A stretch of DNA of 5,567 nt from assembly GCA_050330055.1 (NCBI GenBank), contig JBHJOF010000055.1:1-5567 (forward strand), written 5' to 3'. The notes under the pieces were generated by a model. That model was not told the DNA's origin. It did no database searches and was given only the letters and a program-made list of their open reading frames with translations. The translations under genes and the position numbers were made by a program. This stretch comes from JBHJOF01 sp050330055. GTDB lineage: Bacteria > Pseudomonadota > Alphaproteobacteria > Kiloniellales > JAKSDN01. Shown piece after piece: positions 1-4,440 of this stretch (within the stretch, counting starts at the first letter, position 1; each line of letters begins with the position of its first letter).

Positions 1-16
1 AAGCCCTTGAAGCCAC

Positions 17-22
17 TATAAA
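17..22 (+). promoter_or_regulatory. Possible -10 element (TATAAA) upstream of the Ada-like gene
   Basis: TATAAA matches five of six bases of the sigma-70 -10 consensus and lies in one of the few AT-rich patches upstream of the Ada-like gene. A -35 at normal spacing would fall at or outside the window edge, so it cannot be checked. If used, it would give a leader of about 165 bases before the ATG at 196. The same patch reads TATAGT on the other strand, so it could equally serve a gene to the left. Weak call. Confidence 0.22.
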
Positions 23-88
23 CTATGGCCCACATTGCGCGGCAAGCCCGGGCGGCAAAAGCCAGACTGAAGAGGTCCGCCAGAGGCC

Positions 89-112
89 GCCGGCTTTCCC
101 GCCGGCTTTCCC
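89..112. repeat. 12-bp tandem direct repeat, two perfect copies
   Basis: GCCGGCTTTCCC occurs twice in perfect tandem (89-100 and 101-112), about 85 bases before the chosen start of the Ada-like gene. Two identical 12-bp units near a regulator gene could be binding half-sites, but they could equally be chance slippage in GC-rich DNA. No known Ada box is recognisable in them. Confidence 0.6.
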
Positions 113-195
113 TGGGCGCAAGCTTCGGATAGAAGCAGGTGGGGGGAGCGCCTATCTCAAGGCCTGCAACGACAAACCAAGCGGGAACAAGCACA

Positions 196-1170
196 ATGGC
201 GGCGATCTCTACGGAAACGGTGGCTCCGATGCGACCCCCTGCTGAGGTGGGCCGGGCCAAGGCGGGCCGGCCCAGCACGACCTCGGGCACGACCTCGGGC
301 ACGACCTCGAAGACGGCCGGTAATGGCCACCGGCAGGCTTCGGCCAAGCAGCTCGCCACGGTGCAGGCGGTCTGCGCCCTGATCGACGAGCGCGAGGGCG
401 AGCCGGTCACCCTGGCCGAGCTGGCCGGGGCGGTCGGCATGAGCCCCTGGCACCTGCAGCGCCTGTTCCGCAAGGTCATGGGCGTCTCGCCGCGCGACTA
501 CGCCGATGCCCGACGCAGCCGGCGCTTCCGCGACCGCCTGCGCGACGGCGAGTCGATCGCCGGCGCCACCTATGAATCCGGCTACGGCTCGTCGAGCCGG
601 GTCTATGAGCGCGCCCAGCATCACCTGGGCATGACGCCTGCCTCCTACGCCAAGGGCGGCAAAGGCGCCAAGATCGCCTACGCCATGGTCGATTCGCCGC
701 TCGGCCGCCTCCTGGTGGCGGCGACCGCCAGGGGCGTCTGCTTCGTCAGCCTCGGTGACGACGACGCGCAGCTCGAGGCGGCGCTTTTCGCCGAATTCCC
801 CGAGGCCGATTCGATCGTCCGCGACCACGAGGCCAGCGCCAGCGCGGTCGACGCCTTCGTGAAGTTCCTCGCGGGCGAGGCGCCGCACGTCGACCTGCCG
901 CTCGACATCCGCTTCACCGCCTTCCAGCGCCGCGTGTGGAACGAGCTGATGGCGATCCCCTGCGGCGAGACGCGCAGCTACGCCGAGATCGCCGCCGCGC
1001 TCGGCCTGCCGCACGGCCAGCGCGCCATCGGCCGCGCCTGCGCCACCAATCCGGTCGCGCTCATCGTGCCGTGCCATCGCGTGCTGCGCCATGACGGCGA
1101 GCTCGGAGGCTATCGATGGGGGCTGCGACGCAAGAGCGCCCTGCTGACCAAGGAAGCCGAGCGGGTTTGA
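196..1170 (+). CDS. Ada-like AraC/O6-alkylguanine-DNA alkyltransferase fusion lacking the N-terminal sensor domain
   Basis: This suicide repair protein would transfer alkyl groups from O6-alkylguanine in DNA to its own cysteine, with a fused AraC-type DNA-binding module. Numbered from the ATG at 196 (324 aa): residues 1-50 are low-complexity Pro/Thr/Ser/Gly; about 71-93 (TLAELAGAVGMSPWHLQRLF) and 120-151 are the two AraC helix-turn-helices; from about 162 lies the alkyltransferase domain. The active site PCHRV is at 292-296 with Cys293 as acceptor; the arginine finger in QRAIG (Arg276) and the Asn285 hinge are present. The C-terminal GGYRWGLRRKSALL is standard for Ada. The zinc domain of E. 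coli Ada with its four cysteines is absent, so methylphosphotriester sensing is not expected. An upstream GTG at 139 is in frame, but codons 139-195 have poor third-position GC, so 196 is preferred; ATG at 229 is also possible. The closest E. coli match is ada, but the symbol is withheld because of the missing domain. Confidence 0.93.
   Translation: MAAISTETVAPMRPPAEVGRAKAGRPSTTSGTTSGTTSKTAGNGHRQASAKQLATVQAVCALIDEREGEPVTLAELAGAVGMSPWHLQRLFRKVMGVSPRDYADARRSRRFRDRLRDGESIAGATYESGYGSSSRVYERAQHHLGMTPASYAKGGKGAKIAYAMVDSPLGRLLVAATARGVCFVSLGDDDAQLEAALFAEFPEADSIVRDHEASASAVDAFVKFLAGEAPHVDLPLDIRFTAFQRRVWNELMAIPCGETRSYAEIAAALGLPHGQRAIGRACATNPVALIVPCHRVLRHDGELGGYRWGLRRKSALLTKEAERV
277..312 (+). repeat. 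Triplicated 12-bp coding repeat (ACGACCTCGGGC)
   Basis: Three in-frame 12-bp units, the first two identical and the third differing in its last bases, encode TTSG-TTSG-TTSK at residues 28-39 of the Ada-like protein. They fall in its disordered N-terminal tail, before the first helix-turn-helix. In-frame tandem units like this can change copy number by slippage without breaking the reading frame. Confidence 0.8.
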
Positions 1171-1199
1171 TCAACCAGTCTGATACCGGTTCGATCAAA
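1164..1199. repeat. Interrupted palindrome and direct repeat (GGTTYGATCAA) across the Ada-like stop codon
   Basis: GGTTTGATCAA (1164-1174) and GGTTCGATCAA (1188-1198) are direct copies 24 bases apart, matching at 10 of 11 positions. TTTGATC (1166-1172) also pairs perfectly with GATCAAA (1193-1199), and the inner AACC/GGTT extends the stem past one bulged C at 1192, around an 11-base loop. The structure spans the TGA stop. There is no T-tract, so it is not a clear intrinsic terminator; a binding site or an RNA 3'-end stem is possible. Confidence 0.45.
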
Positions 1200-1229
1200 T
1201 GGGTTGATGCTGCAGTTGACAACAAACGC

Positions 1230-1276
1230 CCCCTCACCCTCCCAGGCTTCCTGCGGAAGCCTGGGAGGGTGAGGGG
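1230..1276. repeat. Near-perfect palindromic repeat: 22-bp stem, 3-base loop
   Basis: Arms 1230-1251 and 1255-1276 are perfectly complementary over 22 bp around the loop TGC. The core is CCCTCCCAGGCTTCC against GGAAGCCTGGGAGGG. It lies between two plus-strand genes and lacks a following T-run, so it looks more like a dispersed intergenic palindromic repeat (REP-like) than a simple terminator. As RNA it would be a very stable hairpin that could block read-through or protect the 3' end of the upstream mRNA. Confidence 0.85.
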
Positions 1277-1303
1277 TAAAGTCCCTCCTTCCGATTGGCC
1301 GAA

Positions 1304-1333
1304 GCAGTTCCAATGCTGGCGCATTGGGACTGC
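1304..1333. repeat. Second hairpin: 13-bp stem with one G-T pair, loop TGGC
   Basis: GCAGTTCCAATGC (1304-1316) pairs with GCATTGGGACTGC (1321-1333) around a four-base loop, with one wobble position. It sits 28 bases after the larger hairpin and about 25 bases before the candidate -35 of the downstream gene. The two hairpins could belong to one repeat element; this can only be settled by finding other copies. Confidence 0.7.
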
Positions 1334-1357
1334 GACGCTCCCCAGGGGCCGCGGGGC

Positions 1358-1386
1358 TTGCCGTCAGCCGGGGCTCGGTTTATACG
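1358..1386 (+). promoter_or_regulatory. Candidate sigma-70-like promoter for the YgjP-type hydrolase
   Basis: TTGCCG (1358-1363) and TATACG (1381-1386) are separated by exactly 17 bases, and each matches four of six consensus bases. The -10 ends only six bases before the ATG at 1393, so transcription would begin at or next to the start codon. No convincing Shine-Dalgarno precedes that ATG, which fits a leaderless or near-leaderless mRNA. Computed by eye only. Confidence 0.4.
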
Positions 1387-1392
1387 AGATAC

Positions 1393-2100
1393 ATGCGGGG
1401 GGATCGCTCCAGGCCCCATATCTTGTGCGTCGCTGGACAGGACGTGACCCTGGCCGTGCAGCGCAACCGGCGTGCCCGCCGCCTTACCCTGCGCGTCGAT
1501 CAGCGCAGCGGCGAGTTGCGCCTGGTGCTGCCGCAGCGCGTGCCGTTGCGCGAGGGCTTGGACTTCGCCGAGCGCAAGGTCGACTGGATCCGCGACCAGC
1601 TCGCCGCTCTGGCGCCACAGCGTCCCTTTATCGACGGCGCCGAACTGCCCTATCTCGGTGCGCCGCACGTCATCCGTCACGCGCCGGGCGCGCGGCGAGG
1701 CGTGTGGCGCGAGGCGGGCGGCATCTGGGTCTCGGGCCACGCCGACCATCTGTCGCGCCGCGTCACCGACTTCCTGAAGCGCGCCGCGCGCGACGAGATC
1801 GCCGCGCGGGCACGCGCCAAGGCGGCCGTTATCGAGCGCCCGCCCGCCCGCGTCACCCTGCGCGACACCAAGAGCCGCTGGGGCAGCTGCGCGGCGAGCG
1901 GCGAGCTCTCCTTCTCGTGGCGCCTCATCATGGCGCCGGAAGCAGTGCTCGACTACGTGGTGGCGCACGAGGTCGCGCACCTGGTGCACATGAACCACAG
2001 CCGCCGCTTCTGGAAACTGGTCGCCCGCCTCACCGCCGAAGTCGCCGGTCCCGAGCGCTGGCTGCGCGATCAGGGCAACGGCCTGCTGCGCTACGGGTGA
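1393..2100 (+). CDS. YgjP-type zinc metal-dependent hydrolase (DUF45, M48-like metallopeptidase fold)
   Basis: A 235-residue protein of the YgjP/DUF45 family (COG1451), often annotated as an M48 family or SprT-like metallopeptidase. It has the zinc motif HEVAH at 192-196 (VVAHEVAHLVHMNHSRRFW) with His202 as the likely third ligand, and the family signature RWGSCAASGELSFSWRL just upstream at 162-178. The N-terminal half (about 20-120) is the usual beta-rich region. No signal peptide or membrane helix is seen, so it is cytoplasmic. Some family members have been described as metal-dependent UTP pyrophosphatases, so proteolysis should not be assumed. An in-frame TTG at 1324 would add 23 residues that do not look like the family and would overlap the hairpin; ATG at 1393 is therefore chosen. 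It is preceded by a hairpin-rich gap and converges on the VOC gene, suggesting a single-gene unit. Confidence 0.93.
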   Translation: MRGDRSRPHILCVAGQDVTLAVQRNRRARRLTLRVDQRSGELRLVLPQRVPLREGLDFAERKVDWIRDQLAALAPQRPFIDGAELPYLGAPHVIRHAPGARRGVWREAGGIWVSGHADHLSRRVTDFLKRAARDEIAARARAKAAVIERPPARVTLRDTKSRWGSCAASGELSFSWRLIMAPEAVLDYVVAHEVAHLVHMNHSRRFWKLVARLTAEVAGPERWLRDQGNGLLRYG

Positions 2101-2155
2101 CGGCGCGACTCCTTTTTCTCGCGATACAATCACGGTCACAAACGACTCTTGTGTT

Positions 2156-2172
2156 GCTCCGCTACGCGGAGC
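2156..2172. repeat. Short hairpin: 7-bp stem GCTCCGC/GCGGAGC, loop TAC
   Basis: A perfect 7-bp stem with a three-base loop, the first of five consecutive hairpins in the convergent gap between the YgjP-type hydrolase and the VOC gene. It lacks a T-run in either direction. Confidence 0.55.
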
Positions 2173-2181
2173 GCCCCCCAC

Positions 2182-2199
2182 CCGGCGCTCAGGCGCCGG
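2182..2199. repeat. Short hairpin: 7-bp stem CCGGCGC/GCGCCGG, loop TCAG
   Basis: A perfect GC-only 7-bp stem with a four-base loop, directly next to the following C-rich/G-rich palindrome. Probably part of the same composite intergenic repeat. Confidence 0.55.
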
Positions 2200-2220
2200 C
2201 CTCCCCCTCAAGGGGGGAGG
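2200..2220. repeat. 21-bp palindromic repeat, copy 1 of an inverted pair
   Basis: CCTCCCCC (2200-2207) pairs with GGGGGAGG (2213-2220), giving an 8-bp stem with a five-base loop. Its reverse complement matches 2251-2271 at 20 of 21 positions. The two copies therefore form an inverted doublet separated by 30 bases, comparable in layout to a BIME (paired REP units). Confidence 0.75.
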
Positions 2221-2249
2221 CGAACTGGGCGCGATCATGGCCTTGAATC

Positions 2250-2272
2250 CCCTCCCCCCTCGAGGGGGAGGG
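2250..2272. repeat. Palindromic repeat, copy 2 of the inverted pair
   Basis: CCCTCCCCC (2250-2258) pairs with GGGGGAGGG (2264-2272), a 9-bp stem with a five-base loop. Positions 2251-2271 are the inverted copy of 2200-2220 with a single difference in the loop. It lies close to the 3' end of the minus-strand VOC gene and may help end transcription from both sides. Confidence 0.75.
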
Positions 2273-2291
2273 TTAGGGAGGGGGGCCTAAC
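2272..2291. repeat. Short inverted repeat GTTAGG/CCTAAC
   Basis: Six perfect base pairs (2272-2277 with 2286-2291) around an eight-base G-rich loop, about 20 bases past the stop codon of the VOC gene when read on the minus strand. It is the stem nearest that gene and a weak terminator candidate; no T-run follows it. Confidence 0.4.
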
Positions 2292-2309
2292 TAAGACTCA
2301 TATTGTCGC

Positions 2310-2753
2310 TCACGCCTCAGGTAACGCACTGCCCGGCACCCAGACGTAGCCGTCGGGATCGGCCAGGTAGCACTCGCGCAGGCCATGCGGCTTGTCGGCC
2401 GCGGCGGCGAGAACGGTGAAGCCGGCTTTGCGGGCACGCGCCTCGGCCGCGTCGGGGTCGATGCCGTAGAGCCTGAGCTCGACGCCGGCGCCGCGGAGCA
2501 CGCCGTCGCCGGTCAGCGCCAGCAGGGGATTGGAATGGTAGGTGTGATCGCCATGCAGCATCCATTCGTGTCCGCCGTGGCGCAGCACCGCGAAGTCACG
2601 GTCGGCATGCACCAGCGTGACGCCCAGCACCGTCGTCTGGAAGGCGACCGTGCGGGCCACGTTGCGCACCAGCAGGTTGACCCCGAAGCCGCGCAGGCTG
2701 CGGCCATAGGCGTCGGCGGGCATCCAAGACCGGTCCCCGGTCGCTTCGCTCAT
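2310..2753 (-). CDS. VOC family protein (glyoxalase/bleomycin resistance/dioxygenase fold)
   Basis: A 147-residue protein with the paired beta-alpha-beta-beta-beta modules of the vicinal oxygen chelate superfamily. Module 1 begins around residue 21 (FGVNLLVRNVARTVAFQTTV), the usual 'NLxVRDVxRSxxFY..xLG' pattern with Gln in place of the common Tyr. Module 2 covers about 90-141 and ends in RECYLADPDGYVWVPG, where Glu127 is in the position of a metal ligand and DPDGY is the family turn. Length suits a single-domain, cytoplasmic VOC protein. Substrate cannot be told: members include lyases, isomerases, dioxygenases and drug-binding proteins. ATG at 2753 is chosen because GGAG lies six bases upstream; an in-frame ATG at 2765 would add four residues. 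It is divergent from the MFS exporter, sharing a 134-base gap, so co-regulation is possible but not shown. Confidence 0.9.
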   Translation of the reverse strand: MSEATGDRSWMPADAYGRSLRGFGVNLLVRNVARTVAFQTTVLGVTLVHADRDFAVLRHGGHEWMLHGDHTYHSNPLLALTGDGVLRGAGVELRLYGIDPDAAEARARKAGFTVLAAAADKPHGLRECYLADPDGYVWVPGSALPEA

Positions 2754-2815
2754 GGCTCGCTCCATTTCCGCTCAGAAGGCCCGCCAGCGCCGTCTGGCGT
2801 TCCCGGGCCGCCCGG

Positions 2816-2823
2816 ACTATAAC
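2816..2823. promoter_or_regulatory. Candidate shared -10 region between the divergent VOC and MFS genes
   Basis: ACTATAAC is the only AT-rich patch in the 134-base divergent gap. Read on plus it gives TATAAC, and on minus TATAGT, each five of six matches to the -10 consensus. CCGG blocks flank it on both sides (2812-2815, 2823-2826). Good -35 boxes are lacking in both directions (CTGGCG on plus, TCGCGG on minus), so this is a weak candidate for overlapping divergent promoters. Confidence 0.3.
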
Positions 2824-2887
2824 CGGCGCTTCCGCCCGCCGCGAAACGCCAAGAGCAACCTGCCCCGCTCCACATGCTGCGACACGC

Positions 2888-4093
2888 ATGGCCCGCCCCG
2901 ACAGCCTGATCGTCGTCGTGCTCGTCACCGGGCTGGTGGCCTTCGGGGCGATCTCGACCGATCTCTACCTACCGTCGCTGCCGGCAATCGCCGCCCACTT
3001 CGGGGTCGATGCCGGCGAGGCGCAGCTCACGCTGTCGGTCTTCCTGATCGGCTTCGCGCTGTCGCAGCTCGTCTACGGCGCGCTCTCCGACCGCTTCGGG
3101 CGGCGGCCGGTGCTCCTGGTCGGGCTGGTGATCTACGTGCTGGCCTCGATCGCCTGCATGCTGGCGCCGAGCATCGGGCTCCTGATCGCCGCGCGGCTGC
3201 TGCAGGCGGTCGGCGCCTGCGCCGGGGTGGTGCTGGGCCGCGCCGTGGTGCGCGACGTCTACGGCCGCGAGCGCGCCGCCAGGGTGCTGTCCTACGTCGG
3301 CATGGCGATGGCCCTGGCACCGGCCCTGGGACCGATTCTGGGCGGCTTCATCCAGGTCTGGTTCGGCTGGCGCGCCAGCTTCCTGGTGCTGGCCCTGTTC
3401 GGCGCCACGATCCTGGCCGGCGTCTTCACCCAGCTGCCGGAGACCAACCAGTCGCGCGATCCGACGCTGCGCCTGGGGCGCCAGCTGCTGAACTATCGCA
3501 GCCTGCTGCAGCACCGGGCCTACCTCGGCCACGTGCTGGTCGCCACCTGTGCCTATTCGGGGATCTTCGTCTTCATCTCCGGCTCGTCCTTCCTGCTGAT
3601 CGACGTGCTGGGCCTGAGCCCCGAAGAGTATGGCCTCTGCTTCGCCGCGATCGTCGTCGGCTACATGCTGGGCACGCTGCTCTCCGGGCGGCTGACCATG
3701 CGTCTCGGCCTGGAGCGCATGATCCTGATCGGCAGCCTGGTGGGGCTTTTGGCCGGTGGCACGGCCGCCGTGCTATCGCTGGCCGGCGTCGTCGATCTGC
3801 TGGCGGTGCTGGCGCCCTTCTTCCTGTTCCTGGTCGGCTGCGGCCTGATGCTGCCCAACGCGCTGGCCGGCGCCATGGGCCCCTTTCCGACCATGGCGGG
3901 CGCGGCCTCGGCGCTGCTCGGCTTCATCCAGATGGTGGTCGCCGCCGGCATCGGCGTCGCCGTCGGCCAGCTGCACGACGAGACCGGCCGCGGCATGGCG
4001 CTCGCCCTTGCCGTGGTCGCGATCGGCGCCTTCCTGTCCTACCGATTGCTGATCAGGCCGAGCGAAGCGAAGACGGCCAAAGGCACCGCCTAA
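2888..4093 (+). CDS. Bcr/CflA-type MFS multidrug efflux transporter
   Basis: A 401-residue inner-membrane protein with about 12 hydrophobic segments, the size and layout of drug:H+ antiporters of the Bcr/CflA subfamily. TM1 carries the subfamily signature STDLYLPSLPAI (23-34) with Asp25. Motif A, GALSDRFGRR, is at 64-73 between TM2 and TM3. TM4 includes the RLLQAVGACAG...GRAVVRD stretch with Arg118. The antiporter motif C region YVGMAMALAPALGPILGGF (136-154) is in TM5. A hydrophilic central loop lies around 183-208, and the C-terminal half repeats a motif A-like GRLTMRLG (267-274). Likely role: proton-driven export of drugs or metabolites such as chloramphenicol, bicyclomycin or sulfonamide-type compounds; the substrate is not determinable. 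Start at ATG 2888 gives a natural TM1; no clear Shine-Dalgarno precedes it. Divergent from the VOC gene; no regulator gene is next to it. Confidence 0.94.
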   Translation: MARPDSLIVVVLVTGLVAFGAISTDLYLPSLPAIAAHFGVDAGEAQLTLSVFLIGFALSQLVYGALSDRFGRRPVLLVGLVIYVLASIACMLAPSIGLLIAARLLQAVGACAGVVLGRAVVRDVYGRERAARVLSYVGMAMALAPALGPILGGFIQVWFGWRASFLVLALFGATILAGVFTQLPETNQSRDPTLRLGRQLLNYRSLLQHRAYLGHVLVATCAYSGIFVFISGSSFLLIDVLGLSPEEYGLCFAAIVVGYMLGTLLSGRLTMRLGLERMILIGSLVGLLAGGTAAVLSLAGVVDLLAVLAPFFLFLVGCGLMLPNALAGAMGPFPTMAGAASALLGFIQMVVAAGIGVAVGQLHDETGRGMALALAVVAIGAFLSYRLLIRPSEAKTAKGTA

Positions 4094-4120
4094 GACAAGC
4101 GAATTGGCGGCACACTCGTT

Positions 4121-4241
4121 TGTTGTCATGCCCGTGCTTGACACGCTTGCGGGCCATAGCCCCTTCGGGACGAAGGCCCGGGCATCCAGGCCTTGTGCGC
4201 ACAGTTCCATGGATCACCGGGTCTTCGCCCGGTGATGACAA
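4121..4241. repeat. Dispersed intergenic palindromic repeat of about 120 bp
   Basis: TTGTCAT (4123-4129) and ATGACAA (4235-4241) form the ends. Inside, ATGCCCG (4128-4134) pairs with CGGGCAT (4179-4185), and ATCACCGGG (4213-4221) pairs perfectly with CCCGGTGAT (4228-4236) around a six-base loop. The pattern GTCATGCCCG...CCCGGGCATCCA...GGATCACCGGG...CCCGGTGATGACAA is one I recognise from memory as a common intergenic repeat in alphaproteobacterial genomes; this was not checked by search. It follows the MFS stop codon by about 28 bases and may also act as a terminator there. Confidence 0.65.
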
Positions 4242-4243
4242 AC

Positions 4244-4385
4244 CGATATTGACACGGATGAACACAGATGAACACAAACTGAATGGTGAAAGCACTGCCA
4301 TATAGCGATGCTACAGCAGTTTAAGCTCTCCATCGGATGACAAAGGCCAGATCAAGTTCATCTGTGTTCATCTGTGTCAAAATCG
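4244..4385. repeat. 142-bp inverted-repeat element with 30-bp arms (MITE-like candidate)
   Basis: Arms 4244-4273 and 4356-4385 are complementary at 28 of 30 positions, separated by 82 bases. Each arm contains the tandem 10-mer GATGAACACA (on plus at 4257-4266 and 4267-4276; inverted in the right arm as TGTGTTCATC). The centre is lower in GC than its surroundings and holds shorter nested stems (AAACTG 4276-4281 with CAGTTT 4317-4322; ACTGC 4294-4298 with GCAGT 4316-4320). No ORF of note is inside, so it cannot move by itself. The TTCATCTGTGTTCATCTGTG core is a sequence I recall from intergenic regions of many unrelated bacteria. No clear target-site duplication is visible. Confidence 0.6.
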
Positions 4386-4440
4386 CTTGTTTCTACCCTG
4401 CCTGATAGAACACAGCGTCAAAGTTGATGCACGCTACGAA

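Larger units (their letters stand above)
4094..4440. other. Gene-free convergent gap filled by two repeat elements
   Basis: This 347-base stretch lies between the stop of the MFS exporter and the stop of the flavin reductase. Apart from the two repeats at 4121-4241 and 4244-4385, it holds only 27 bases on the left and 55 on the right. The right part has a weak AGCGT/ACGCT stem (4414-4418 with 4431-4435). I see no supported gene or small RNA in it, and no T-tract terminator for either gene. Confidence 0.7.

Noticed and set aside
25..132. 35-codon Arg-rich plus-strand ORF upstream of the Ada-like gene, possible leader peptide
   Set aside because: It has no ribosome site, its ATG lies only three bases after the TATAAA patch and so before any transcript from it, and the Arg/Ala-rich composition is what random GC-rich DNA gives.
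157..1092. Long minus-strand ORF opposite the Ada-like gene
   Set aside because: It is antisense to a clear alkyltransferase, has low-complexity Ala/Gly/Arg composition and no recognisable domain; typical of GC-rich shadow frames.
1216..1221. Perfect TTGACA as a promoter -35 before the YgjP-type gene
   Set aside because: The expected -10 position (1239-1244) is GC-rich hairpin sequence with no TATAAT-like match.
1116..2246. Plus-strand ORF overlapping the Ada-like end, the hairpins and the hydrolase gene
   Set aside because: It runs through intergenic palindromes and out of frame through the YgjP-type gene; the product is Arg/Pro/Ala-rich without motifs.
2752..4305. 517-codon plus-strand ORF covering the MFS gene
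   Set aside because: It is out of frame with the exporter, highly Arg-rich, and its tail translates the intergenic repeats (MNTDEHK from the GATGAACACA units).
4121..4385. CRISPR array or insertion sequence
   Set aside because: There are no regularly spaced direct repeats with unique spacers and no transposase frame; the structure is palindromic, not arrayed.
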